Position numbers and translations under genes: made by a program. The notes below the pieces were generated by a model that had not been told where the DNA came from, did no database searches, and saw nothing but the letters and a program-made list of their open reading frames with translations. From Streptomyces roseirectus (GTDB lineage: Bacteria > Actinomycetota > Actinomycetes > Streptomycetales > Streptomycetaceae), in contig NZ_CP060828.1 of the NCBI RefSeq assembly GCF_014489635.1, forward strand, positions 4,378,001 to 4,442,000: DNA of 64,000 bases, written 5' to 3'. Each line of letters begins with the position of its first letter. The first letter of the stretch is position 1. Below, piece after piece: positions 11,193 through 19,725 of this stretch.

Positions 11193-12218
11193 TCAACTCG
11201 CCCTCACTACAGGTCGGCCGGGGGTCCCGGCACTCCGACGGGGCGACCGGGGGGTCCAGTACGCCACGGGGGCCACCGGGGTTCCGACTTCGCCCCGAGG
11301 CCCGCCGGACCGTCCCGACGTTCCCTTGAGACCGGCCGGTGTTTCCGGCGCACCCCCGAGGGCGGCCGGATCGCCCGGCGTTCCCTTGGGGCCGGCCAGG
11401 GGGTCCGGCGCGACCCCGAAGGCCACCGGAAACTCCGGCGTCCCCTGGAGCCCCGCCGATGCCTCCGGCGCGCCCCCGAGGCCGGCCGGATCGCCCGGTG
11501 CCCCACTGAGGCCCACCGGGCCTCCCGGCATCCCTCCGAGGTCCGCCGGATCGTCCGGCGTTGCTCTGCGAGCGGCCGGGGATCCTGGCGTGCCTCCGAA
11601 GGACGCCGGGAGGTCCGGCGTTCCCCTGAGGTCCGGCGTCCCACTGTGGCCCGTCGGGTCGTCCAGCATCCCATTGAGGTCCGCCGGGGATTCCAGCGCG
11701 TCCCTGAGGTTCACCGGGAGCGCCGGTTCACCCCCGGGGCCGACTGGATCGCCCGGTGCCCTCTTGAGGACCGCCGATGGCTCCGGCACGTCCCTAGGGG
11801 TCGCCGGGAGTGCTGGTGCGCGTCCGAGGCCGACCAGATCGCTCGGCGGCTTTCTGGGGTCTGTCGGTGGTTCCGGTGTGGTCCTAAGGGTCGCCGGGGT
11901 CGCCGGGGTTCCTTCGGGGGTGTTCGTTCGGAGGGCCGGGGTTTCCTTGGGGTGGGGGGTCGGGGTCCTGACGGGGGGCCAGGGGGCTGGCGGGGTGGGG
12001 TGCGAGGGGGTGTTTCGGTGCCGGTGTGTCGGGCTGAGGGGCCCTGCCTTCTCGCCGGGTGCCGGGGACTTCCCGGATTCCTGCGGGAGTGGCCATGAGA
12101 TCCCCGGGTTCCGACGAGTCGGGTGGGGAGTCTCCGTCTTCTCGCCGGGCGCCGGGGCGGCCCCGGTTTTCGGTGAGGGGTGCGGAGAGGGGGCCTCGTC
12201 CCGGGGACACCCTGTCAT
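11193..12218 (-). CDS. Possible Pro/Gly-rich decapeptide-repeat protein
   Basis: 341 codons open between the Nudix gene and marP on the same strand. The ATG at 12218 overlaps the Nudix stop (ATGA) and the frame stops 19 bp before marP, so gene arrangement favours coding. Residues about 105-310 consist of degenerate 10-residue repeats of the form G-x-A/T-P-x-x-P-A-x-L; the N-terminal 100 residues are Pro-rich and disordered. No signal peptide, membrane helix or known domain is seen. Against coding: third positions are only about two-thirds G/C, lower than in neighbouring genes, and other frames across the array are also open. May be a translated expansion of repeats rather than a functional protein. 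Confidence 0.4.
   Translation of the reverse strand: MTGCPRDEAPSPHPSPKTGAAPAPGEKTETPHPTRRNPGISWPLPQESGKSPAPGEKAGPLSPTHRHRNTPSHPTPPAPWPPVRTPTPHPKETPALRTNTPEGTPATPATLRTTPEPPTDPRKPPSDLVGLGRAPALPATPRDVPEPSAVLKRAPGDPVGPGGEPALPVNLRDALESPADLNGMLDDPTGHSGTPDLRGTPDLPASFGGTPGSPAARRATPDDPADLGGMPGGPVGLSGAPGDPAGLGGAPEASAGLQGTPEFPVAFGVAPDPLAGPKGTPGDPAALGGAPETPAGLKGTSGRSGGPRGEVGTPVAPVAYWTPRSPRRSAGTPGRPVVRAS
11285..11905. repeat. 30-bp degenerate tandem repeat array, about 20 units
   Basis: From about 11285 the sequence repeats every 30 bases with substitutions but almost no indels. A plus-strand unit reads CCGGCGC-CCCCGAGG-C-GCCGGATCG with dashes variable. Conserved features are CCGGCG, GAGG and GCCGG. Units decay toward 11905 but keep the period. 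The 30-bp period preserves frame (10 codons) on both strands. Confidence 0.85.
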
Positions 12219-12907
12219 GCGCGCCAGTCCAGTGGGACCCGCTTCTCGCGGTCCCAGGGCCGTTCCCAGCCGGCGAAGTGCAGGAGCCGGTCAATGACGC
12301 CGGCCGTGAACCCCCACACGAGGGCCGATTCGACCAGGAACGCCGGACCCGCGTGCCCACTGGGGTGCACGGCGGTGGCGCGGTGCGCGGGGTCCGTGAG
12401 GTCCACCACGGGGACGGTGAAGACGCGGGCGGTCTCGGCGGGGTCCACGGCGTCCACGGGGCTCGGCTTGCGCCACCAGCCCAGCACGGGCGTCACGACG
12501 AAGCTGCTCACGGGGATGTAGAGCTTGGGGAGGACGCCGAAGATCTGCACGCCCGCGGGGTCCAGCCCCGTCTCCTCCTCGGCCTCCCGCAGCGCGGCCC
12601 GCAGCGGCCCGTCCCCCTGCGGATCGCCGTCCTCCGGGTCCAGCGCGCCGCCGGGGAACGACGGCTGGCCCGCGTGCGAGCGCAACGAGCCGGCGCGCTC
12701 CATCAGCAGCAGCTCCGGCCCCCGCGGGCCCTCCCCGAACAGGATCAGCACCGCGGACTGCCGCCCCCGGCCATCCGCCGGCGGCAGGAAACTGCTCAGC
12801 TGCCGCGGCGCCACGGTCCGTACCGCCCGCACGACCGGCCCCAGCCACTCCGGCAGCCCCTCCTCGCTGACCTCCACCGGCGCACCCTCCACATGCCTCA
12901 CGACCAC
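12215..12907 (-). CDS. Nudix hydrolase, CoA pyrophosphatase type
   Basis: 230 residues. The segment LLLMERAGSLRSHAGQPSF before the Nudix box is the CoA-diphosphatase signature, and the box itself runs from PGGALD to REAEEETGL, with the REx2EEx motif that binds Mg2+. Predicted to cleave CoA and derivatives to 3',5'-ADP and phosphopantetheine. GTG start at 12907 with AAGGA about 15 bases upstream; alternative GTG codons follow within ten residues. Stop overlaps the next frame by ATGA. The Nudix-marP adjacency matches Rv3672c-Rv3671c. Confidence 0.85.
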   Translation of the reverse strand: MVVRHVEGAPVEVSEEGLPEWLGPVVRAVRTVAPRQLSSFLPPADGRGRQSAVLILFGEGPRGPELLLMERAGSLRSHAGQPSFPGGALDPEDGDPQGDGPLRAALREAEEETGLDPAGVQIFGVLPKLYIPVSSFVVTPVLGWWRKPSPVDAVDPAETARVFTVPVVDLTDPAHRATAVHPSGHAGPAFLVESALVWGFTAGVIDRLLHFAGWERPWDREKRVPLDWRA

Positions 12908-13416
12908 ACCACCCCCGTTCCTTTCCTACCCAACGCCCACCACCCCCGAGATCGTTCCGCCCCACGCGGATGGTCCTCCCCGGTTTCCCCCGAGTTCATG
13001 TGACCGTCCACATCACGAACGGGGGTGGGGCGGCCGGCGGGGAGTCAGCGCCGGGCACCTCACCGAGCGGCACACCGCCTACGCGGGCACCCGCACAACG
13101 TGCGATGCCGACCGGCAGTCGCTGAACGGTCAGCGCCGACGGCCGGGGCAGCCGGGCCCTCCCGCAGGCCCGGCCCCGGCCTCGGGGTGACCGCAGCCGC
13201 CGGGGCGACCGACGTCCACAGGTTCACGCTCGCCGGCGGGCCGGCACTCCGTCCGGACGTAGGGCGCTCCCGTTCCGCCGGCCTCAGCCTCCCAACGCAT
13301 CCGCAACCCCGTCTCCCGAGTCTCCCGAGCCAGCGGGCACGCACGCGTGGAACACCCGTCCAGCGGTTCAAGCCGGGGCCGCAGGGCCAGGCCCCTTCAC
13401 CGGCCGGCGGCCACCC
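12908..13416. other. Intergenic region between nth and Nudix gene, with palindrome
   Basis: 509 bp without a convincing gene; the open frames on both strands lack start signals and codon bias. The only clear element is ATGTG-N6-CACAT at 12998-13013, about 90 bp upstream of the Nudix start, a possible operator. The half-sites resemble those of Crp/FNR proteins but the spacing is two bases short of the Streptomyces Crp motif. Confidence 0.4.
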
Positions 13417-14259
13417 TTACGCGCTGCCCAGCGGCGGTGCCGGCTTGCCGCCCGCGTCGAGGTAGGACTGCGGCGGGTTGAGGCGCTGGCCGGGGAAGCC
13501 GCCCTTCTCGTACTTGAGGAGTTTGCGGGCCTTGTCGGGGTCGGTCTCGCCCTCGCCGTAGGCGGGGCAGAGGGGGGCGATGGGGCAGGCCCCGCACGCG
13601 GGCTTGCGCGCGTGGCAGATGCGGCGCCCGTGCCAGATGACGTGGTGGGAGAGATCGGTCCAGGCGGACTTGGGGAAGAGCTCGGAGATCGCGGCCTCGA
13701 TCTTCTCGGGGTCCGTCTCGGCCGTCCAGCGGAACCGGCGCACGAGGCGCTGGAAGTGCGTGTCGACGGTGATGCCGGGCCGCCCGTAGGCGTTGCCGAG
13801 GACCACGAACGCCGTCTTGCGGCCGACGCCGGGCAGCTTGACCAGGTCCTCAAGCCGCCCCGGCACCTCCCCGCCGAAGTCCTCCACGAGCGCCTTGGAG
13901 AGCCCGATGACGGACTTGGTCTTGGCGCGGAAGAACCCGGTGGGCCGCAGGATCTCCTCGACCTCCTCGGGGTTCGCGGCGGCGAGGTCTTCCGGCGTGG
14001 GGTACTTGGCGAAGAGCGCGGGCGTCGTCTGGTTGACCCGCAGGTCGGTCGTCTGGGCCGACAGGACGGTCGCGACGACGAGCTGGAAGGGGTTCTCGAA
14101 GTCGAGTTCGGGGTGCGCGTACGAATAGACCTCGGCGAGTTCGCGGTCGATCCTGCGCGCGCGGCGGACCAGCGCGGTGCGGGACTCGGGTTTCCCGGCC
14201 CCCGCCGGTTTCCCGCGCCCGCTTTCGGACGCTTTCTTCCCAGAAGCCTTCTCTGTCAT
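13417..14259 (-). CDS. nth: Endonuclease III
   Basis: 280 residues from the ATG at 14259. DNA glycosylase/AP lyase of base excision repair that removes oxidised pyrimidines. The helix-hairpin-helix LPGVGRKTA holds the catalytic Lys, and [10 protein letters not shown] holds the catalytic Asp. The C-terminal [4Fe-4S] ligands are in [17 protein letters not shown], giving C-x6-C-x2-C-x5-C. The first 35 residues are a Lys/Gly-rich extension. A longer frame reaches 14481, but the added residues are low complexity and would run into the crp promoter region. Divergent from crp, as in mycobacteria (Rv3674c/Rv3676). Confidence 0.93.
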   Translation of the reverse strand: MTEKASGKKASESGRGKPAGAGKPESRTALVRRARRIDRELAEVYSYAHPELDFENPFQLVVATVLSAQTTDLRVNQTTPALFAKYPTPEDLAAANPEEVEEILRPTGFFRAKTKSVIGLSKALVEDFGGEVPGRLEDLVKLPGVGRKTAFVVLGNAYGRPGITVDTHFQRLVRRFRWTAETDPEKIEAAISELFPKSAWTDLSHHVIWHGRRICHARKPACGACPIAPLCPAYGEGETDPDKARKLLKYEKGGFPGQRLNPPQSYLDAGGKPAPPLGSA

Positions 14260-14484
14260 TTCCGCCCTTTTCGTGCCGCCACCAGAGATCCCCCCGCCGT
14301 CCTGTTCGCCCACGGCGGAATTCCGCCGCGATCCCGCCCGGCCGCCCCCGTGAGCCCGCGCTCTCACCGGCGATTTGGACACTCGACCAGCGTAGAGCCC
14401 GGCACTGACATCCGCCCCGGCCCCCGGCGACCGGCCCCCGATTGGACCCCTGCCGCTTACCTCGGGACAGGTGTGCGGCATCCT

Positions 14485-14498
14485 TGTGACAGATCACA
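14485..14498. promoter_or_regulatory. Candidate Crp site in the nth-crp intergenic region
   Basis: TGTGACAGATCACA is a palindrome of TGTGA and TCACA half-sites with a 4-base spacer. It also contains GTG-N8-CAC, the spacing of the Streptomyces Crp motif GTG(N)6GNCAC except for one G. It lies about 90 bp upstream of the crp start, suggesting autoregulation. The remainder of 14260-14588 shows no gene. Confidence 0.5.
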
Positions 14499-14588
14499 CT
14501 GTTTGGACCGTCCGGCAAAATGGGCACCACGGTCCCCTGGTACGTGGGGGCGCAAGATCCCCTGAGCAGGTCGACAAGGAGAGAACTC

Positions 14589-15263
14589 GTGGACGACGTT
14601 CTGCGGCGCAACCCGCTCTTCGCGGCTCTCGACGACGAGCAGGCCGCGGAGCTGCGCGCCTCCATGAGTGAGGTGACCCTCGCGCGTGGTGACTCGCTGT
14701 TCCACGAGGGCGATCCGGGCGACCGGCTCTACGTCGTCACCGAGGGCAAGGTGAAGCTCCACCGCACCTCCCCGGACGGCCGCGAGAACATGCTGGCGGT
14801 GGTCGGCCCCGGCGAGCTGATCGGCGAGCTGTCGCTGTTCGACCCGGGCCCGCGCACGGCGACGGCGACGGCGCTGACGGAGGTCAAGCTGCTGGGCCTC
14901 GGCCACGGCGACCTCCAGCCCTGGCTGAACGCGCGCCCCGAGGTCGCCGGCGCGCTCCTGCGCGCGGTCGCGCGGCGGCTGCGCAAGACCAACGACCAGA
15001 TGTCCGACCTGGTCTTCTCCGACGTCCCCGGACGTGTCGCGCGCGCGTTGCTCGACCTGTCGCGCCGGTTCGGCGTCCAGTCGGAGGAGGGCATCCACGT
15101 CGTCCACGACCTCACGCAGGAGGAGCTGGCGCAGCTCGTCGGCGCGTCGCGGGAGACCGTGAACAAGGCGCTGGCGGACTTCGCGCAGCGGGGCTGGCTG
15201 CGCCTTGAGGCGCGGGCCGTGATCCTCCTGGACGTCGAGCGGCTGGCCAAGCGGTCGCGCTGA
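14589..15263 (+). CDS. crp: cAMP receptor protein family regulator Crp
   Basis: 224 residues, the length of S. coelicolor Crp. An N-terminal cyclic-nucleotide-binding beta barrel includes GELIGELSLFDPGPRTATATA (phosphate-binding cassette), followed by a long dimerisation helix. The C-terminal winged helix contains LTQEELAQLVGASRETVNKAL. In S. coelicolor Crp controls spore germination, development and many antibiotic clusters. The GTG at 14589 is chosen because AAGGAGAG precedes it by about 6 bases; in-frame ATG at 14520 lacks one. Monocistronic, with a candidate own binding site upstream. Confidence 0.96.
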   Translation: MDDVLRRNPLFAALDDEQAAELRASMSEVTLARGDSLFHEGDPGDRLYVVTEGKVKLHRTSPDGRENMLAVVGPGELIGELSLFDPGPRTATATALTEVKLLGLGHGDLQPWLNARPEVAGALLRAVARRLRKTNDQMSDLVFSDVPGRVARALLDLSRRFGVQSEEGIHVVHDLTQEELAQLVGASRETVNKALADFAQRGWLRLEARAVILLDVERLAKRSR

Positions 15264-15344
15264 GCGTCGTCCTGGAGGCTGATTCCGTCGGGCCGCCCCG
15301 AAAATGAGCTGCCCGACCGCTCTCCCTCCACGCACAGTGGGCGC

Positions 15345-16163
15345 ATGACGGAACCGATCTCCCACCGAGGTCTCGACGCCCAGGGCTGCATCGCCAGGGA
15401 GGGCTCCCTCGCGCGCGTGCAGCCTCGGTTCCGGCCCGTCGTCGCGGCGGCCCGGGACCGCGTCCTCGATCTCTTCGGGACGCGGCTGCACAGCGCGTAC
15501 CTCTACGGCTCGGTCCCGCGCGGCACCGCGCGCGTGGGCCGCAGCGACCTGGACCTCCTGATCGTCCCGCGCGCGGAGCCCTCCGAGGCCGACTGGGACG
15601 CCGTCCGCACGCTCGGGGAGCACCTGGACAAGGAGTTCCCCGAGATCGACGGCGCGGGGGCCCTCCTGTACGGCCGTGACCGGCTCCTGAGCGACGCCGA
15701 GACGTACGACATGGGTTTCTTCGTCGCCTGCCTCTGCACGCCCCTCCTGGGCGACGACCTCGCCGAATACCTCCCGCGCTACCGCCCCACCTCCCTCCTC
15801 GCCCGCGAGACCAACGGCGACCTCGCCGCACTCCTGCCCCACTGGCGCACCCGCGCCGCCGAGGCGGACTCCCCCGAGGCCCGCGTCCGCCTCGTCCGGT
15901 TCCAGTCCCGCCACCTGGTCCGCACCGCCTTCACCCTCGTCATGCCCCGCTGGAACGGCTGGACGAGCGACCTGCACGACATGGCCGGCGCGTTCGCCGA
16001 GTACTACCCCGCGCGCGGGGCCCAGCTCCGTACGGCAGCCGCACGCGGCTACGACCCGACGGACTCCCCGGAGGTACTGGCGGAGTACACGCGGGACCTG
16101 GGTCCGTGGCTGGCGGAGGAGTACGCACGCGTGCACGGCGTGAAGGGCGAACAGGCGTCCTGA
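15345..16163 (+). CDS. Nucleotidyltransferase-fold protein
   Basis: 272 residues. The Pol-beta-superfamily active site is intact: GSVPRG (55-60) and the metal-binding DLD (68-70), as in aminoglycoside and MNT-type nucleotidyltransferases. The C-terminal half is helical and contains a conserved-looking RLVRFQSRHLVRTAF segment. Substrate unknown; it could modify a small molecule or a protein. It is not paired with a HEPN toxin gene, and the neighbours are crp and a convergent MBL gene, so a toxin-antitoxin role is not supported. Confidence 0.7.
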   Translation: MTEPISHRGLDAQGCIAREGSLARVQPRFRPVVAAARDRVLDLFGTRLHSAYLYGSVPRGTARVGRSDLDLLIVPRAEPSEADWDAVRTLGEHLDKEFPEIDGAGALLYGRDRLLSDAETYDMGFFVACLCTPLLGDDLAEYLPRYRPTSLLARETNGDLAALLPHWRTRAAEADSPEARVRLVRFQSRHLVRTAFTLVMPRWNGWTSDLHDMAGAFAEYYPARGAQLRTAAARGYDPTDSPEVLAEYTRDLGPWLAEEYARVHGVKGEQAS

Positions 16164-16205
16164 AGGCGCGGTCCTCCGCCGCGTGAACAGGTGCGTGCGC
16201 GCCCG

Positions 16206-17036
16206 CTAGATCAGCCCGTGGTCCCGCAAGTACTCCAGCTGGGCCCTGACCGAGAGTTCGGCCGCCGGCCAGAGGGAGCGGTCGACGTCGGCGTAGACGT
16301 GGGCGACGATCTCGGGGGCGGTGCGGTGGCCGTTCTCGACGGCGGTCTCGACCTGGGCGAGGCGGTTGGCGCGGTGGGCGAGGTAGAACTCGACGGCGCC
16401 CTGGGCGTCGTCGAGGACGGGGCCGTGGCCGGGGAGCACGGTGCTCACGCCGTCGTCGACCGTGAGGGAGCGCAGGCGGCGCAGGGAGTCCAGGTAGTCG
16501 CCGAGGCGGCCGTCGGGGTGGGCGACGACGGTGGTGCCGCGGCCCAGGACGGTGTCGCCGGTGAGGATCGCGCGGTCGGCCGGGAGGTGGAAGCAGAGGG
16601 AGTCGGCGGTGTGGCCGGGCGTGGGGACGACGCGCAGTTCGAGGCCGCCGGTCGTGATGACGTCGCCTGCGGCCAAGCCCTCGTCACCGAGGCGGAGAGC
16701 GGGGTCCAGCGCGCGTACGCGGGTACGCGTGAGGTCGGCGAAGCGGGCGGCGCCCTCCGCGTGGTCGGGGTGGCCGTGGGTGAGGAGCGTGAGGGCGATG
16801 CGGTGGCCCGCGCGCTCGGCGGTGTCGACGACCGCGCGGAGGTGGCCCTCGTCCAGGGGACCGGGGTCGACGACGACGGCGAGGTCGGAGCCGGGTTCGG
16901 CGAGGATCCAGGTGTTGGTGCCGTCCAGGGTCATCGCGGAGGCGTTGGGGGCGAGGACGTTGACCGCGCGCGGGGTGGCGGGACCGGAGAGGACCGTGCC
17001 ACGCGGCTGGCCGGGCAGGGCGCCGGCTTGGGTCAT
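16206..17036 (-). CDS. Metallo-beta-lactamase-fold hydrolase
   Basis: 276 residues from an ATG overlapping the stop of the upstream Nudix gene. Metal ligands are visible as HGHPDH (87-92), a later His in TPGHTADS and Asp in ILTGDTVLG, with a final His in PGHGP. The glyoxalase II/LACTB2-like layout includes a C-terminal helical tail. Possible thioester or phosphodiester hydrolase, or RNase of the LACTB2 type; the substrate cannot be read from sequence. Corresponds in order to Rv3677c, next to crp and the RidA gene. Confidence 0.85.
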   Translation of the reverse strand: MTQAGALPGQPRGTVLSGPATPRAVNVLAPNASAMTLDGTNTWILAEPGSDLAVVVDPGPLDEGHLRAVVDTAERAGHRIALTLLTHGHPDHAEGAARFADLTRTRVRALDPALRLGDEGLAAGDVITTGGLELRVVPTPGHTADSLCFHLPADRAILTGDTVLGRGTTVVAHPDGRLGDYLDSLRRLRSLTVDDGVSTVLPGHGPVLDDAQGAVEFYLAHRANRLAQVETAVENGHRTAPEIVAHVYADVDRSLWPAAELSVRAQLEYLRDHGLI

Positions 17037-17902
17037 GCGGGGGCTCCAGGGATCGGGATGTGCTTGGTGAACTCGGCGTGCCCCGGCCAGGACAGGACGA
17101 TCTCGTCGTCCGTGAGGCGGGCGTGCGCGAGGACCGGCGTGAGGTCGCGCTCCCGCGCGGCGGACAGGGCCTCGGCGGCGCTTGCCCAGGGCGCGAGCTG
17201 GCGCAGGGTGGCGATGGTGGGCGGCATCATCAGCAGGTCGCCCGCGTCGTAGGAGGCGGCGGCCTCGGCGGGCCGGATCCAGACCGTGCGGTCGGCCTCC
17301 GTGGAGACGTCGCGGGTGCGCTGGCCGGCGGGGAGGGCGGCGGCGAAGAACCACGTGTCGTAGCGCCGGGGTTCGAACTCGGGGGTGATCCAGCGCGTCC
17401 AGGCCCCCAGGAGGTCCGAACGCAGCACGAGGCCCCGCCGGTCCAGGAACTCCGCGAACGACAGCTCACGGGCCACCAGGGCCGTTCTGTCGGCCTCCCA
17501 GTCGTCGCCGGTGGTGTCCTCGATCACCGTGTCGGCCGTCGGCCCCGCGAGCAGGACGCCGGCCTCCTCGTACGTCTCCCGCACGGCCGCGCACACGATC
17601 GCCTGCGCCGACGCGCCGTCCACGCCGAGCCGGTCGGCCCACCACGCGCGCGAGGGGCCCGCCCAGCGGACCGTGCGGTCGTCGTCGCGGGGGTCGACGC
17701 CACCGCCGGGGTACGCGTACGCGCCCGCGGCGAACGCCATCGACGTGCGCCTGCGCAGCATGTGGACGACGGGGCCGGTGCCGGTGTCCTTGAGGAGCAT
17801 GACGGTGGCCGCCCGTCTGGGGGTGACCGGGGTGAGTGTGCCGTCCGCCAGCGCGCGGATGAGATCCGGCCAGTCCGGTGGGAACCACTGCCCATTCGCC
17901 AT
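17033..17902 (-). CDS. Nudix hydrolase
   Basis: 289 residues. The Nudix box is split: YPGGGVDPRDDD near 62-73, then an insertion of about 25 residues, then AAVRETYEEAGVLL carrying the REx2EEAG core. The split box resembles the NUDT19/RP2 type that acts on CoA derivatives, but this is inference. Co-transcribed with the MBL hydrolase (ATGA overlap), so both may act on the same metabolite class. Confidence 0.8.
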   Translation of the reverse strand: MANGQWFPPDWPDLIRALADGTLTPVTPRRAATVMLLKDTGTGPVVHMLRRRTSMAFAAGAYAYPGGGVDPRDDDRTVRWAGPSRAWWADRLGVDGASAQAIVCAAVRETYEEAGVLLAGPTADTVIEDTTGDDWEADRTALVARELSFAEFLDRRGLVLRSDLLGAWTRWITPEFEPRRYDTWFFAAALPAGQRTRDVSTEADRTVWIRPAEAAASYDAGDLLMMPPTIATLRQLAPWASAAEALSAARERDLTPVLAHARLTDDEIVLSWPGHAEFTKHIPIPGAPA

Positions 17903-17957
17903 GGCCGGAGGCTATCCGCTGGGGAGCGAATGTTCGAGAGGGGGCAGGAAACACGGA

Positions 17958-17977
17958 AACCCCCCGGCAGGAGGGTT
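17958..17977 (-). terminator. Hairpin terminator after the RidA gene
   Basis: On the minus strand AACCCTCC pairs with GGGGGGTT (one G-T pair) around a TGCC loop, followed by TTTCC. It lies 25 bases beyond the RidA stop and separates that operon from the Nudix-MBL pair. Confidence 0.5.
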
Positions 17978-18001
17978 CCCGGCGGCTTGTCGGTCGGGCT
18001 G

Positions 18002-18466
18002 TCAGTCGCTCACTTCGACCAGGAACTCGACCTCGACCGGCGCGTCCAGCGGAAGCACCGCGACGCCGACCGCGCTGCGCGCGTGCACGCCCCTGTCGCC
18101 CAGGATCTCACCGAGCAGTTCACTGGTGCCGTTGATCACCGCGGGCTGGCCGGTGAAGTCCGGCGCGGAGGCGACGAAGCCGACGACCTTCACGACGCGC
18201 ACGACGCGGTCCAGGTCGCCGACGACGGCCTTGACGGCGGCCAGGCCGTTCAGCGCGCAGCGCGCCGCCAGCTCCTTGGCCTCCTCCGGGGTGACCTCCG
18301 CGCCGACCTTGCCGGTGACGGGCAGCTTGCCGTCGACCATGGGCAGCTGGCCGGACGTGTAGACGTACGCGCCCGAGCGCACGGCGGGCTGATAGGCCGC
18401 GAGCGGCGGGACGACGTCCGGGAGGGTCAGGCCCAGTTCGGCGATCCGGTCCTCGACCGCGCTCAC
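18002..18466 (-). CDS. RidA family protein
   Basis: 154 residues. RidA/YjgF family trimers hydrolyse reactive enamine/imine intermediates of amino acid metabolism. The family pattern is seen in AYQPAVRSGAYVYTSGQLP and, near the end, GVAVLPLDAPVEVEFLVEV. The usual catalytic Arg of canonical RidA (…xRPARxxV…) is not obvious; instead ARSAVGVAVLP is present, as in the RidA subgroup found next to DUF4177 genes. GTG start overlaps the DUF4177 stop (GTGA). Matches the Rv3678c position. Confidence 0.85.
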   Translation of the reverse strand: MSAVEDRIAELGLTLPDVVPPLAAYQPAVRSGAYVYTSGQLPMVDGKLPVTGKVGAEVTPEEAKELAARCALNGLAAVKAVVGDLDRVVRVVKVVGFVASAPDFTGQPAVINGTSELLGEILGDRGVHARSAVGVAVLPLDAPVEVEFLVEVSD

Positions 18467-18618
18467 GCCTTGGCCCGCTTCAGGTAGGCCACCAGCTGCT
18501 CGGGGTTGGGGCCGGGCACGACCTGGACCAGCTCCCAGCCGTCCTCGCCCCAGGTGTCCAGAATCTGCTTGGTCGCGTGCACGAGGAGCGGCACGGTCAC
18601 GTATTCCCACTTGGTCAT
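18463..18618 (-). CDS. DUF4177 small protein
   Basis: 51 residues starting MTKWEYVTVPLLVHATKQIL, with the family's central WGEDGWELVQVVPGP. Cytosolic, function unknown. Conserved in actinobacteria directly upstream of RidA and divergent from the ArsA-like pair (Rv3678A in M. tuberculosis). Shares an operon with RidA through the overlapping GTGA. Confidence 0.85.
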   Translation of the reverse strand: MTKWEYVTVPLLVHATKQILDTWGEDGWELVQVVPGPNPEQLVAYLKRAKA

Positions 18619-18649
18619 GGGGCGACTGTAGCCGCCTGGGGCGAGGGGG

Positions 18650-18704
18650 TTGTCCACAGGCTGGGGACGGGGTGTTCATGCGACTGTCGTACCGGTTATC
18701 CACA
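18650..18704. promoter_or_regulatory. Two DnaA-box sequences
   Basis: TTGTCCACA (18650-18658), the Streptomyces DnaA-box consensus, and TTATCCACA (18696-18704), the perfect E. coli-type box, lie 37 bases apart on the same strand. They sit in the 130-bp intergenic space between DUF4177 and the ArsA-like genes, close to the proposed promoter of the latter. Confidence 0.55.
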
Positions 18705-18747
18705 GCCTGCTGATTGGTCCGGGCGCCGAGTGGTTACGCTCGAAGAC

Positions 18748-19725
18748 GTGAGCAGGCTCCAGGTCGTCAGCGGCAAGGGCGGGACCGGAAAGACGACGGT
18801 CGCCGCGGCCCTCGCGCTGGCCCTCGCGACGGAGGGGAAGCGGACGCTTCTCGTCGAGGTCGAGGGCCGGCAGGGCATCGCGCAGCTCTTCGAGACGGAG
18901 GCCCTTCCGTACGAGGAGCGGAAGATCGCCGTCGCGCCCGGGGGCGGGGAGGTGTACGCGCTGGCCATCGACCCCGAACTGGCCCTGCTGGACTACCTCC
19001 AGATGTTCTACAAGCTCGGCAGCGCCGGGCGGGCGCTGAAGAAGCTCGGCGCGATCGACTTCGCGACGACGATCGCGCCGGGCCTGCGGGACGTCCTGCT
19101 GACCGGCAAGGCGTGCGAGGCGGTGCGGCGCAAGGACAAATCCGGGCGGTTCGCCTACGACTACGTCGTCATGGACGCGCCACCGACGGGCCGGGTGACG
19201 CGCTTCCTGAACGTCAACGACGAGGTGGCCGGGCTCGCGAGGATCGGGCCGATACACAATCAGGCGCAGGCCGTGATGCGGGTGCTGAAGTCCCCGGAGA
19301 CCGCGGTGCACCTGGTGACGCTGCTGGAGGAGATGCCCGTCCAGGAGACCGCCGACGGCATCGCCGAGCTGCGCGCCGCGCGGCTGCCGGTGGGGCGGGT
19401 CGTCGTCAACATGGTGCGGCCCGAGGTGCTGGACGGCGAGACGCTGGAACTCGTGGACGGCGTCGCGCGTTCCTCTGTCGCACGGTCGCTGTCCTCGGCC
19501 GGCCTCGGCGGGGCGCGCCGCGGGGGCAACGCGGAGAAGCTGGTCGGCCCCCTCCTGGCGGAGGCCGAGGAGTACGCCGAGCGCCACCGCCTCGAACACG
19601 ACCAGCGCGCGGTCCTCACCGACCTCGGCCTCCCCACCCACGAACTCCCCCTCCTCACCGAAGGCATGGACCTGGCAGGACTCTTCGCACTCGCCACCGA
19701 ACTGCGGAAGCAGGGCATCGCATGA
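18748..19725 (+). CDS. ArsA/GET3-like ATPase, first of pair
   Basis: 325 residues. Deviant Walker A GKGGTGKTT (9-17) with the signature Lys of the ArsA/Get3/MinD class, and switch II DAPPTGRVTRFL. Homologous in order to M. tuberculosis Rv3679 (BagA), which with its partner is linked to redox and nitric-oxide tolerance and glycerol metabolism. Likely forms a heterodimer with the next gene (ATGA overlap). GTG at 18748 chosen: no Shine-Dalgarno is visible, but a TACGCT -10-like element ends 8 bases before it, suggesting a leaderless transcript. An in-frame GTG at 18730 is the alternative. Confidence 0.88.
   Translation: MSRLQVVSGKGGTGKTTVAAALALALATEGKRTLLVEVEGRQGIAQLFETEALPYEERKIAVAPGGGEVYALAIDPELALLDYLQMFYKLGSAGRALKKLGAIDFATTIAPGLRDVLLTGKACEAVRRKDKSGRFAYDYVVMDAPPTGRVTRFLNVNDEVAGLARIGPIHNQAQAVMRVLKSPETAVHLVTLLEEMPVQETADGIAELRAARLPVGRVVVNMVRPEVLDGETLELVDGVARSSVARSLSSAGLGGARRGGNAEKLVGPLLAEAEEYAERHRLEHDQRAVLTDLGLPTHELPLLTEGMDLAGLFALATELRKQGIA

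Noticed and set aside
11285..11905. CRISPR array
   Set aside because: Units are contiguous and degenerate, without unique spacers; no cas genes are present.
11326..12297. Collagen-like plus-strand frame through the 30-bp repeat array
   Set aside because: It runs into and across the Nudix stop, has no ribosome binding site, and any repeat with a 30-bp period stays open in several frames.
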